Made by a program: the position numbers and the translations under genes
Source of the DNA: Nostocaceae cyanobacterium
GTDB lineage: Bacteria > Cyanobacteriota > Cyanobacteriia > Cyanobacteriales > Nostocaceae
DNA: 64,000 nt
NCBI GenBank assembly: GCA_030065825.1
Contig: JASJCY010000007.1
Location: forward strand, 34,552 to 98,551
Direction of reading: 5' to 3'
Notes under the pieces: model-generated
What the model saw: the letters and a program-made list of their open reading frames with translations, nothing else
Databases searched by the model: none
What the model was told of the DNA's origin: nothing
Shown: positions 20,919 to 30,400 of the stretch, one piece after another
Layout: every line of letters starts with the position of its first letter
How positions within the stretch are numbered: position 1 is the first letter of the stretch

Positions 20919-22568
20919 CTATTTACCCTTAACTTCCACTCTTTGAGGTTGATAATCCGAACCAAGTTTATTAGCACAAAAACCAACATTAATAACTTGA
21001 TTTTTTTCAATTATTCGTCCCCATGTTAAGGGAGTTGCAATATATTTTGCATTTCTTGTTTTGATAAAATTAGCATTCCAAGAGTTATTAATAGCAGCTT
21101 GTCTCATATTAAATGAAAGTTGCCAATTACGAACTTGTCTACTACCTTGATTGCTAATTTTAAAAGTTACACAAAATCCAGTTTGCCAATCAGAATATAT
21201 ATCCGTTTTGACTTGTAATTGGGCAGAAGAAGTAGTAACTCTTAAGGGAAGAGGAGGAGGTAATGGGACAATTTTATTTCTATTTTCCCTAATATTTAGT
21301 ATCCTATTCCTCACATCTATTGTTCTACGATTCATCTGTGCTATCAGTGTGGGAGTTAGCTTAACAGGAAGCAGTTGGGATAGTAATTGTTGTTTGGGAA
21401 TATCTATACTTTGCCAATCATCTGTGAGAATTCCTGCTGTATCAGGACTGTTTGGATTCCAACTCCAGTAAGCAAAGCTCAATTTTTGTTTTTGAATATA
21501 TTTCACCAATTTATTTTGCCAAATTCCTTCTTGAGAATTTGTGTCTACTTGTCTTCCTCCAAATTCACCAATTAAAATTGGAGCGATATTTTGACTGGCA
21601 ATATAATTAAATCCTATCTGCCAACGATTGATAAGATTTTTGGGAAAATTTTTATCTTGAAAATAGGGTTGATTATATACCCCAGGACCATATTCATGGG
21701 GGGAATAAACTAGTTTATTCCGACGCAATAAACGTACTGGAAAACGCTTAACACCTTCTAAATTTCCCCCTTGCCAGTGATGTTGAAGTTTTTGCCCTGG
21801 AACATTATTTTCTACCCCTTCTACAACAATTAACCAATTAGGATTAATAGTGAGAATAGCATTACCAGCACGTTCCGCTGCTAATCTCCAATCAGTTGTT
21901 AAGTCACCAGTTCCCCAACTTGCTTTTCCATGGGGTTCATTTTTTAAATCTGCACCAATCACATTCGCTTGATTTTTATATCTTTGGGCTAACATTTTCC
22001 AGGTGTCAATCCAGTCAGCTTCTGTAAAGCCATCTCCGTACCATAATTCGGGAATGCGCTGGTCATTTAAACGGTGACAATCTAGTAAAATTAATAATCC
22101 TTGACGTTCGGCTTCTTGGATAATTAAATCCATTACTTCTAAGGATGTTTTACCTTCTAAATCTTTATTATTGCCAATACTAAAATCAACACCACTAATA
22201 TCAGTACTTCGCAATCCTTTCACAGAAAAAGGTAATCGGATAAAGTTATATCCCAAGATTTTGATCTGTGCCAACATTTGTTTATAATCACGCTTCCATA
22301 AACCATGGGGTGCGTATGTTTCTGTTTCCATCCCAAACCAATTAACACCCTTGAGCAAAAATGTTTTGCCTTTAGCATCAACAATTTTGGCACCACGGGT
22401 AGAAAGGGGTAGCTGTTGTGCAATCCTAGGTTTGAGAAAATCTGGTAAATTACGGGCAAATGATGTTGTCAACGTACTGCCAAAAACGATTGTTAAACTG
22501 AGTGTAAATATCAATAAATACTTGAAAATTTGGGTTTTTTTTTGATTCTTTTTGTGTGAGTGTATCAT
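20919..22568 (-). CDS. Secreted GH5 endoglucanase with C-terminal CBM2-like module
   Basis: The 549-residue protein has an N-terminal signal (basic start, hydrophobic about 17-30). A GH5 domain follows (about 55-405), resembling actinobacterial E1-type cellulases: KGVNWFGMETETYAPHGLW, WRLAAERAGNAIL, and the two catalytic glutamates E211 in LKNEPHG (acid/base) and E335 in IGEFGG (nucleophile). A Pro-rich hinge (about 433-445) leads to a CBM2-like beta module (about 450-549) with WQTGFCVTFKISNQGSRQVRNW and NNSWNANF motifs, which would bind crystalline cellulose. It is expected to act outside the cell. It is convergent with the rpo operon and has its own upstream region. Whether it remodels self-made cellulose or digests foreign cellulose is unknown. 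Confidence 0.92.
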   Translation of the reverse strand: MIHSHKKNQKKTQIFKYLLIFTLSLTIVFGSTLTTSFARNLPDFLKPRIAQQLPLSTRGAKIVDAKGKTFLLKGVNWFGMETETYAPHGLWKRDYKQMLAQIKILGYNFIRLPFSVKGLRSTDISGVDFSIGNNKDLEGKTSLEVMDLIIQEAERQGLLILLDCHRLNDQRIPELWYGDGFTEADWIDTWKMLAQRYKNQANVIGADLKNEPHGKASWGTGDLTTDWRLAAERAGNAILTINPNWLIVVEGVENNVPGQKLQHHWQGGNLEGVKRFPVRLLRRNKLVYSPHEYGPGVYNQPYFQDKNFPKNLINRWQIGFNYIASQNIAPILIGEFGGRQVDTNSQEGIWQNKLVKYIQKQKLSFAYWSWNPNSPDTAGILTDDWQSIDIPKQQLLSQLLPVKLTPTLIAQMNRRTIDVRNRILNIRENRNKIVPLPPPLPLRVTTSSAQLQVKTDIYSDWQTGFCVTFKISNQGSRQVRNWQLSFNMRQAAINNSWNANFIKTRNAKYIATPLTWGRIIEKNQVINVGFCANKLGSDYQPQRVEVKGK

Positions 22569-22940
22569 ATTATTTATACTAATTAATTATAAACTTATGT
22601 GATAACAATTGTGTTTAATTATTGAATAAATTCATAATTTTGCATCATTTTCAATAAGACAAAATGGCACCCTTGTTAAGAGGTAAACCTTGTTAAATCT
22701 AACAGTCTCTAATATAAGGGCTTAAGTTTATCTTGGTACCATTCCTATTAGACATAAGAACAATATTTATTGTTCCTCTAATTGTAGGGACAGGCATAAC
22801 TTGCCCCTACCCAATCATGTGTCGTATTCTTTTTTCAAATTAATATAAGTTTTAGGACTAAAGTTATGACTAGAAAATAGTCTTTCTTTGCCTTACTGAA
22901 TTACTGAAGTTCTCAACATCCATTACGGTGGCTACATATT
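22569..22940. repeat. Intergenic stretch with a degenerate dispersed repeat
   Basis: No gene is seen. Bases about 22780-22850 (AATTGTAGGGACAGG.. to ..GTGTCGTATTCTTTTTTC) match the better-preserved repeat at 32336-32425: both carry a GTAGGG..CCCCTAC hairpin followed by ATCA(AT)TATGTGTCG(C/T)ATTC and a T-run. The remainder is AT-rich and presumably holds the promoter of the GH5 gene at its left end. Confidence 0.6.
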
Positions 22941-23294
22941 TCATCCTGCGAGAGAAAACGAGTTACCACAGCCACAAGTAGCGCTAACTTGGGGGTTATG
23001 GAAGCGAAACCCACCACCCATCAAATCTTCTGAGTAATCTAACTTTAAACCTTTGACATATTCGTAAGTCTGAGAATCTATAGCGACTTGAATACCATTA
23101 GACTCAATAATATGATCCCCTAGGGACTCTTGTGGAGTATTACCATCTGTTGCAGCGACATCAAAAGACATATGGTAGAACCAACCAGAACAGCCCCCTG
23201 GTTTCACTGCTAATCGAAATATAAGCTTAGACTGCTGTTGCTTTGACATTAATCGCCGAATTTCAGTTGCGGCTGCTAGACTGAGTTGAATCAT
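22941..23294 (-). CDS. HesB/IscA/SufA-family iron-sulfur cluster protein
   Basis: The 117-residue protein has the A-type carrier fold with the three conserved cysteines: C35 in the GGCSGW motif and C107 and C109 in the C-terminal CGCG motif. A-type proteins bind and deliver Fe-S clusters, or iron, to apoproteins such as ferredoxins and biotin/lipoate enzymes. Length and motifs are normal. It is a single gene on the minus strand with no other suf/isc genes nearby, and a small insertion element lies 99 bp upstream of its start. Which target proteins it serves is unknown; iscA and sufA cannot be separated by sequence inspection. Confidence 0.92.
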   Translation of the reverse strand: MIQLSLAAATEIRRLMSKQQQSKLIFRLAVKPGGCSGWFYHMSFDVAATDGNTPQESLGDHIIESNGIQVAIDSQTYEYVKGLKLDYSEDLMGGGFRFHNPQVSATCGCGNSFSLAG

Positions 23295-23384
23295 AATTAG
23301 AATATTTTAAACCCCACCTTAATTCTGACAGATGGGGTAGGCAGTTGAAAATTATTTAGGGACTTCCAATTCAAAAATATCCAA

Positions 23385-23528
23385 TTTGTAGGGGGAGTAT
23401 CCCAATTTTTATGCAATACCCTAGAAGGGTATCGCTACAGAAACTAAGCCCACCTACGTGGGCTTTTGGCTGTGAGCAAGAGGCTTATAGCCTGTGGGCT
23501 TTAGAAATTGGAATACTCCCTTTGTAGG
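23385..23528. mobile_element. MITE copy B (128 bp) with 8-bp target duplication
   Basis: The element spans 23393-23520 and has imperfect terminal inverted repeats: GGGAGTATCCCAATTT on the left, and on the right the reverse complement of GGGAGTATTCCAATTT. It is flanked by perfect direct repeats TTTGTAGG at 23385-23392 and 23521-23528. Inside the left end is the hairpin ACCCTAGAAGGGT, shared with the larger copy at 33100-33459, plus a CCCACCTACGTGGG hairpin. It has no open frame, so it would have been moved by a transposase encoded elsewhere. Confidence 0.88.
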
Positions 23529-23578
23529 TGCCCTGTGCTGTCGCTAACGCTAAAAATACAGTGCCTTAGGACGATAGT

Positions 23579-24004
23579 TCAATCATCGTTACTGACGCGG
23601 TTATAGTCATCTTGATAGCGGACAATATCATCTTCTCCCAAATATTCCCCATTTTGAACTTCAATCAAAACCAAGGGAATTACACCAGGATTTTCTAAAC
23701 GATGGGGTGTACATTGGGGTACATAGGTAGATTGATTATTGCTCAGCATTACTTCTTTATCGCCACAAACCACTTTCGCTGTACCAGAGACAACAATCCA
23801 GTGTTCGCTACGATGATGGTGCATTTGTAGGCTGAGACGTTCCTTGGGTTTAACTTCGATACGCTTAATTTTGTATCCCCGTCCTTCTTCTAAAACTGTG
23901 AAAGAACCCCAAGGACGCAATTCAGTTGCTGCAACACCCCTGGGAGTTACCGCAGGAGGTAGGGGTAGTGAGGAAACTTGGGTTTTTTCTTGAGATTGAG
24001 TCAT
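23579..24004 (-). CDS. Cupin, mannose-6-phosphate isomerase type II C-terminal-like
   Basis: The ATG at 24004 (MTQSQEK) follows an AGGAG seven bases upstream, so it is preferred over an in-frame start at 24025. The protein of about 141 residues is a single cupin with the motif run RPWGSFTVLEEGRGYKIKRI, then RLSLQMHHHRSEHWIVVSG (metal-binding histidines and glutamate), then TPHRLENPG and EVQNGEYLGEDDIVR. It matches the C-terminal isomerase domain of bifunctional mannose-1-phosphate guanylyltransferase / mannose-6-phosphate isomerase proteins, but stands alone. Likely role: fructose-6-phosphate to mannose-6-phosphate interconversion feeding GDP-mannose and exopolysaccharide synthesis. It could instead be a non-enzymatic cupin. 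Confidence 0.82.
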   Translation of the reverse strand: MTQSQEKTQVSSLPLPPAVTPRGVAATELRPWGSFTVLEEGRGYKIKRIEVKPKERLSLQMHHHRSEHWIVVSGTAKVVCGDKEVMLSNNQSTYVPQCTPHRLENPGVIPLVLIEVQNGEYLGEDDIVRYQDDYNRVSNDD

Positions 24005-24254
24005 AGTTAGCTCCTGAGAAAACATAAAAAGTTGTTACTAGTTGTTCTTAACAATTGTTTAATGAAAAAATGTGGCGTAATTCTGCAACCGTAAAAATCA
24101 GCAAATTAGTCTCTCTTTGCCCAACATATCAAAATCCATCTAGATGCTGGCATAAATAACTGCCAAAATGGCTGATTTTAAACAAAGTCTTCATCAAACA
24201 AAATAGCTGCTTATTCTCAACTTCAAGAAGGGAGTTAGAAGGACGGGTGTCAAG

Positions 24255-24345
24255 CTAATGTCAGAAACCGGGTTTCTTCTCAATTAAATACAAAAATTTT
24301 GGATGTTTTGCCCAAATAAACCCGGTTTCTCGGACTTTACGAGAG
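24255..24345. repeat. AAACCGGGTTTCT / AAACCCGGTTTCT inverted repeat element
   Basis: GAAACCGGGTTTCTTCTC and, about 50 bp later, AAACCCGGTTTCTCGG form an inverted pair, each half also self-complementary (AAACCGGGTTT). Related pairs occur at about 46613-46682, 51916-51973 and 58729-58782. The region 24026-24427 has no gene; its left end should hold the cupin promoter. Confidence 0.65.
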
Positions 24346-24427
24346 TTTTTGGAGTTGAGTAATGGCTACTTTCTTGTGGGATGGGTGTCTTGCCCATCCT
24401 GAATATACAATTTAAATGTGGAATAGC

Positions 24428-26398
24428 TTATTCCCTATTTCTGAGAAAAATCCCTATTCCGTTATGCACCCGGGCAGCTGTATTCGGAGAACGATCTAGT
24501 AACTGTCCTCCTAAGTAAAGTCCCGTAGAACTTCCACCGTCTAAATTCAGGGCATTTACACATCCCATCTGCTGCATTAGTTGAGCATGTTCTGCTAAAG
24601 TCGGACCAGCACCACCAACACGGTTATGTACGGCAGCAATAATTAGGTTGCCAGTGCTAGTGCTACAAATGGCACTACGTATAGCTTTTTGGGCAATAAA
24701 GGCTTTGCTAAAATTTTCCCTTTCCGCATCCAAGACTATTTGACGATTTTGTACCAATAAAGGTCCGGCACCAAGAATGTGGGGATAATACCTAAAATTT
24801 ACAGGAGTGGTAGTACTGGTAATACGTACAGTGGTTTCTTCGGGTAATTTGGCAGCAATGTTAACTGCATTAGCACGTAGGGTTAAGAGATAACCATCCC
24901 TGGGTATGGGAATCGGGGTTTCCCCAGCTTTACCCCCTGGCAATTGATTGGTGATTTGATTTTTCTGGACGGTAAGAATAATTTCGTTGTCAGTCAGGGG
25001 AGTGTAGGTTTGTCCCCAAACCGGAGTGTAACGGGATATTCCAGCTTGGACGTAGCCACTGTTAAGGTATAAAATTGGAAACTTCTGGTTGTCTTGAGTG
25101 ATTAAAGTTTCTTCTAATCTCAGGCGACCTACGTAAAATTGCCCAGAATAATTCCAAGCGATCGCACCCCTGTTTAAAATTGGACTCGATAACCATTTAC
25201 CGTCCCGACGAATGGCACCTAAGGGTAAGCGGTTGTTGCGGTTAAAAAAGCCACCGTTAATTGCTGTTAGTGCTAGCTGTTGTTGGGCAGTTTTGATTAG
25301 GGGTGCTGTACCAACTAAGCTATTGGAGGCAGATACAAAGGGTCTAAGTTTTAACCCTGAGGTGCGGGGATTTACTTCTACGGACACAACCCCAAATTTA
25401 TCTGTGCCTAAATTGACAAATTCTTGTCGCCAATTTATCCCTTCTGCCCAGGCAATATCTTTCTCGACAAAGGCATCGGGGCGAATTTCAATCTGTAAAC
25501 TATTGTTTGATAAACTACTAACTAGGGGCGCGGAACCAAAGGGAACGCTTAAGGTAATAATGGTTTTATTATTTACCACATCTACCTGCTTAATCATTGG
25601 TTCCGGCTTCGGTGTTGCTGCGGGTATGGGGAATGGTAGAGGTAGAAATTGTTTCAGCAGGTTTGGTAAGGTTAAGGTTGGTGATGGTTCTGGGGCAGGT
25701 GTATAACGTTGTACTATACTGGGGTTAGCAATCCCATCTAAGGTAATTCTCCATTGCCTGTTCGGTGGTGATTTGGGTTTGGAGGGGAGAGTGTCCCGTT
25801 TGTTTAGTGGTAACTTTTTTGGCTTGGGTTTTTTAGTTGGTAATTCTTGTCTAATTTGCCAAGGTGTAGGATGTTCTAACTCTACCAAGATAGTTTCACC
25901 TACAGTAGTTTGAGTTTGACGAATATTTTTTACTTGCCCTATGGGAGTGACGATCGCTAAGGTGCTATCATTAGCTTGTATTTGCCATCCGGCTTTGGTA
26001 GCAAAATTGGTCATTTCTAAATAGCGATATCCCCCCAGCAACAAGCTAGTTAAAATCTCTGGTTGTTGAGGAGATGAAAACCATTGGACTGGCTGTTTGG
26101 CTGGATTATTGCTGTTTAATAAATTGACGCCAATTAATTGCCTCACAGCACCATCACTGAGATAAGTGCTAATTTTACCTGTTTTTTCTTGCCGCTGAAA
26201 CCAAACTCCGGGTAAGGTACGACCATTGAGGAAAATTTGATGTCCATGGGATAATACTCCCTTTGGAAGTCCAGTTTTTGGTTGTTTTAGGGAGGGTGAA
26301 TGCTGGGCATTAGCATTGCTGGTAGGGATTAACCATAGTAAAGTTGCTAGTATTGGTAAAATTAGAGTCTTGATGTAACTATTACTTTGATTAGACAT
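24428..26398 (-). CDS. Exported phosphodiester glycosidase (NAGPA-domain) family protein
   Basis: The ATG at 26398 (MSNQSNSYIKT) gives a normal signal peptide (hydrophobic LILPILATLLWLIP, cleavage near ANAQ) and is preferred over upstream codons. About residues 30-190 are an uncharacterised N-terminal region, followed by a Lys/Pro-rich linker and a beta-rich segment with ITLSVPFGSAPLVSSL. The C-terminal half is the NAGPA/exopolysaccharide-type domain, with ALTAINGGFFNRNN, HILGAGPLLVQ, FIAQKAIRSAI, and the hallmark NLDGGSSTGLYL near the end. The domain cleaves phosphodiester-linked sugars in lysosomal uncovering enzyme; bacterial members act on cell-wall glycopolymers. Likely periplasmic or cell-surface. 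Substrate unknown. Confidence 0.82.
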   Translation of the reverse strand: MSNQSNSYIKTLILPILATLLWLIPTSNANAQHSPSLKQPKTGLPKGVLSHGHQIFLNGRTLPGVWFQRQEKTGKISTYLSDGAVRQLIGVNLLNSNNPAKQPVQWFSSPQQPEILTSLLLGGYRYLEMTNFATKAGWQIQANDSTLAIVTPIGQVKNIRQTQTTVGETILVELEHPTPWQIRQELPTKKPKPKKLPLNKRDTLPSKPKSPPNRQWRITLDGIANPSIVQRYTPAPEPSPTLTLPNLLKQFLPLPFPIPAATPKPEPMIKQVDVVNNKTIITLSVPFGSAPLVSSLSNNSLQIEIRPDAFVEKDIAWAEGINWRQEFVNLGTDKFGVVSVEVNPRTSGLKLRPFVSASNSLVGTAPLIKTAQQQLALTAINGGFFNRNNRLPLGAIRRDGKWLSSPILNRGAIAWNYSGQFYVGRLRLEETLITQDNQKFPILYLNSGYVQAGISRYTPVWGQTYTPLTDNEIILTVQKNQITNQLPGGKAGETPIPIPRDGYLLTLRANAVNIAAKLPEETTVRITSTTTPVNFRYYPHILGAGPLLVQNRQIVLDAERENFSKAFIAQKAIRSAICSTSTGNLIIAAVHNRVGGAGPTLAEHAQLMQQMGCVNALNLDGGSSTGLYLGGQLLDRSPNTAARVHNGIGIFLRNRE

Positions 26399-26764
26399 CC
26401 CGTTGTGGTTTTTTTTGAAGCACAGAATTGCCATTTCCACCATAATTTTCAAAGTACATTAGAAAACTATCACCACCGATAGAGACTAACCGAGTTTTCT
26501 AGAAAAAATCAAAAATTATGACTTTTGTTTTGCACCGAAACATGATATATTTGATATTGGCTTGTTGTCTCTTATTCAAGCCAAGACTGATTTTCTATGG
26601 AAACTGTTTGTAATTAGGTGCGTTAAGTCACAAAATAGCTAAGTAGATTGTCACAGACCCTACCCCTAAAGGCAGGGACTTAAAACCCTTAATCTGACCA
26701 GACTAATTACCTTGCCTACTGGGTTAGAGGTAGAAGTTGAGGTTGATGATTAAGTAATACTAGA

Positions 26765-26955
26765 ACCGGGAGCAAAACAAATGTTAATTGGTGATCGAAT
26801 AAATATCAAGTAGAAGAAATTCAAACAGAGATATTTGGGAAGCGTACAAATGGGTATATAGTGTTAATACGCTAATTTAGTTGCTAAATCAGGATAATTT
26901 CCGTCTTTAGAGTCGTGAGAGTAGTGAGTTCTGTATCTGGAATTTTGCTCCCGGT
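26765..26955. repeat. 191-bp element with perfect 13-bp terminal inverted repeats
   Basis: ACCGGGAGCAAAA (26765-26777) is exactly inverted as TTTTGCTCCCGGT (26943-26955). There is no open frame inside and no clear flanking duplication. It lies in the 1.1-kb gap between the phosphodiester glycosidase gene and glutamate synthase, which otherwise shows no gene. Confidence 0.6.
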
Positions 26956-27117
26956 CAAGGGGACAGACTATGGTTAATAAATTGCTTATGTGTGAAATAT
27001 AGCTTTACTATCAAGAACAAAAAATAAAAGGGCATTGTTGAATTAACGGATGAATATGAGTGAGGTAGGCAGCGTTCGACTGAGCTCACGCCGAAGTCTT
27101 ACCTGCCTGGTGAAATA

Positions 27118-27214
27118 TAGAAAACGGGCAGGGATGCCCGTTCCACAAACCAATATACCCCGCAGTCGCTACAACTTTGGAAAAGCAACGCGCTGCTGTT
27201 CATCCCACAAAACC
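27118..27214. repeat. GGGATG..GCCCGTCC dispersed repeat, inverted copy
   Basis: ACGGGCAGGGATGCCCGT (27124-27141) is a hairpin. The following block (CCGCAGTCGCTACAACTTTGG..CATCCCACAA) is the reverse complement of 43676-43745. Shorter relatives occur near 24372 and 32215. These are non-coding. Confidence 0.6.
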
Positions 27215-27485
27215 ATCAAAATCATCCCGGATTTATGCAACGCCAATAAAAGAAGTACATAGTGCCAGTATCCAGATTAGGGACTGCTAGAAAAATAAAG
27301 ATTTTGCTGAATTCAGGATAAATACATAAATCAAGACGAAATAATTTTAACAAGGGCAATAATAATTAGTCCAAAGTTAGAATTTTTTTTTCCCTAATTT
27401 TTCGGGTGTTACATGTGTTAAGTTAGCAAAATTTTCTCTTAAGTATAAAAAGACAGAAATTTAACTCAGGTGTCAGGGATAGCCT

Positions 27486-30400
27486 ATGAATAACCAGTCA
27501 ATGAATCAACACCAAAAAATGACATTCTCCGATAACGATTCCGGGTGTACTTACCAAGGACAAAAGTGGTTAGTAGAAGAAAGAGATGCTTGTGGTGTGG
27601 GCTTTATTGCCCATCGTCAGAATCATTCCAGCCATGAAATTGTCACTAAAGCCTTAACAGCTTTGACTTGTCTGGAACACCGGGGTGGTTGTAGTGCTGA
27701 CCAAGATTCCGGCGATGGTGCAGGCATATTGACGGCTATTCCTTGGGAATTGTTCCAAAATGATTTTGCTAGTCGGGGTGTAAATTTTTCCAGCAGTGGC
27801 AATTTGGCTGTGGGGATGATATTTTTACCCCAAGATGCCCAATCGGCACAAAAGGCAAAAGCAACCTTTGAAAAAGTTGCAGCACAGGAGGGGTTGACTG
27901 TTTTGGGTTGGCGAGTAGTACCCGTACAGCCACAAGTATTGGGAGTACAGGCAAAAGAAAATCAACCCCAAATCGAACAAGCTTTCATTATATCATCAGA
28001 AAAAAGTGGTGATGAACTAGAACGGCATTTGTATATTAGCCGTCGTCGGATTGTCAAGGCAATTCGCCAGCTTGATGATAATTGTGCCCAAGAATTTTAC
28101 GTCTGTTCCCTGTCTGGACGCACAATCGTTTACAAAGGCATGGTGCGATCGGCAGTATTGGGAGACTTCTACGACGATTTAAGAAATCCCCTTTACAAAA
28201 GTGCCTTTGCAGTATATCATCGGCGCTTTAGTACCAACACTATGCCCAAATGGCCCCTAGCGCAACCAATGCGGCTATTGGGACACAATGGGGAAATTAA
28301 CACCCTGTTGGGAAATATTAACTGGATGACAGCGCGGGAATCGACTTTAAATCATCCAGTCTGGGAACAACGTCTGAGGGATCTCAAGCCTTTTGTCAAT
28401 ATTAATAATAGCGACTCAGCCAACTTAGACAATGTGTTTGAGTTACTAGTACGTTCCGGACGCAGTCCCTTGGAAGCCTTAATGATTATGGTTCCAGAGG
28501 CTTACCAAAACCAGCCTGCACTGCGTCAATATCCAGAAATTGTGGACTTTTACGAATACTACAGTGGAATGCAAGAGGCTTGGGATGGTCCTGCACTGTT
28601 AGTATTTAGTGACGGTCTGAAAGTAGGTGCGACTTTAGATCGTAACGGTTTAAGACCAGCACGCTATTGTATCACCAAAGATGACCATATCGTTGTCGGT
28701 TCCGAAGCAGGGGTAGTCAACTTCCCAGAGTCAGAGATTGTCGAAAAAGGTAGATTAGGTCCGGGACAAATGATTGCAGTGGACTTAGAATCTCAGGAAG
28801 TGCTGAAGAATTGGGAAATCAAGCAGCGAATTGCTAAACAGCAGCCTTACGGACAATGGTTGCAACAGTACCGTCAAGATATTAACTCCTTGGTAAGTAG
28901 GGAAACCTCTAACAATGGCAATGGCAATGGCAATGGTAGGGTGTATGAACCAGAAACCATAGACAGACAAAACTTACTGCGTCAACAAGTCGCCTTTGGT
29001 TATACCACCGAAGATGTGGAAATGGTAATTCAGCCTATGGCGATTGATGGGAAAGAACCCACTTTCTGTATGGGTGATGATATTCCCCTAGCGGTATTGT
29101 CAGAAAAGCCCCACCTGTTGTATGACTATTTCAAACAGCGGTTTGCCCAAGTTACCAACCCAGCAATTGACCCCCTACGGGAAAAATTGGTTATGTCCCT
29201 GAAGGTGGAATTGGGAGAGGTGGGTAACCTATTAGAACCAAAACCAGAATATGCCCGCAGACTGAAATTAGATTCTCCAGTGTTAATGGAGACTGAATTA
29301 GAGGCAATTCACAATTCAGGCTTTGCTACCGCACAGTTATCCACCTTATTTGCCATTGGTAATGGTCCACAAGGGTTAAAAGCCGCAGTCCAGAAATTAC
29401 AAGCAGACGCAGCAGAATCAGTACGTGCGGGTGCGAAAATTTTAATCCTCACTGACAAAACAGGTATCGGTACAGAATATACGTATATTCCCCCACTGCT
29501 GGCGGTAGGTGCGATACACCATCACCTCATCCAAGAAGGACTGCGGATGAAGACATCCTTGGTGGTGAATACTGCCCAGTGTTGGAGTACCCATCACTTT
29601 GCTTGTTTAATTGGCTACGGTGCTGATGCAGTTTGTCCCTACATGGCTTTGGACACCGTCCGCGACTGGTGGGCAGATCCGAAGACGCAGCAATTTATGC
29701 AACGAGGTAAAATTACTGCCATTAGCTTAGAGGAAGCGATCGCCAATTATCGTCAAGCTATAGCCAATGGCTTGTTAAAGATTCTCTCCAAAATGGGAAT
29801 TTCTCTGCTTTCTAGTTACCAAGCTGCCCAAATTTTTGAAGCAATTGGTATCGGTGGGGACTTGTTAGAATTAGGATTTAGAGGTACTGCTTCCCGGGTT
29901 GGTGGCTTGAGTATCAGCGACTTAGCACAAGAAGTACTATCCTTCCACAGCAAAGCCTTCCCCGAACTGAGTCTGACAAAATTGGAAAATCTGGGATTTG
30001 TGAATTACCGTCCTAAAGGCGAATATCACATGAACAGCCCAGAAATGGCAAAGGCATTGCATAAAGCCGTAGATGGCAAGAAATACGACCACTACGAAGT
30101 TTATAAGCAATATTTGCAAGGTAGACCAATTACAGCCCTACGGGACTTGCTGGACTTCCACAGCGATAGACAACCCATCCCCGTAGAAGAGGTAGAATCC
30201 GTCACCGATATTGTCCAAAGGTTCTGTACTGGTGGTATGTCCTTAGGTGCGCTGTCACGGGAAGCACACGAAACCCTAGCGATCGCCATGAATCGCCTTG
30301 GTGGTAAATCTAACTCCGGGGAAGGAGGCGAAGATCCGATACGTTACAAAGTCCTCAATGATGTAGATGAATCCGGACACTCCTCTACCCTCCCCCACCT

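Noticed and set aside
27050..27262. 70-codon open frame before glutamate synthase
   Set aside because: It overlaps a dispersed hairpin repeat also found at 43676-43745, so the frame is repeat-derived.
27360..27485. NtcA-binding site upstream of glutamate synthase
   Set aside because: No GTA-N8-TAC pattern at a suitable distance was found by eye.
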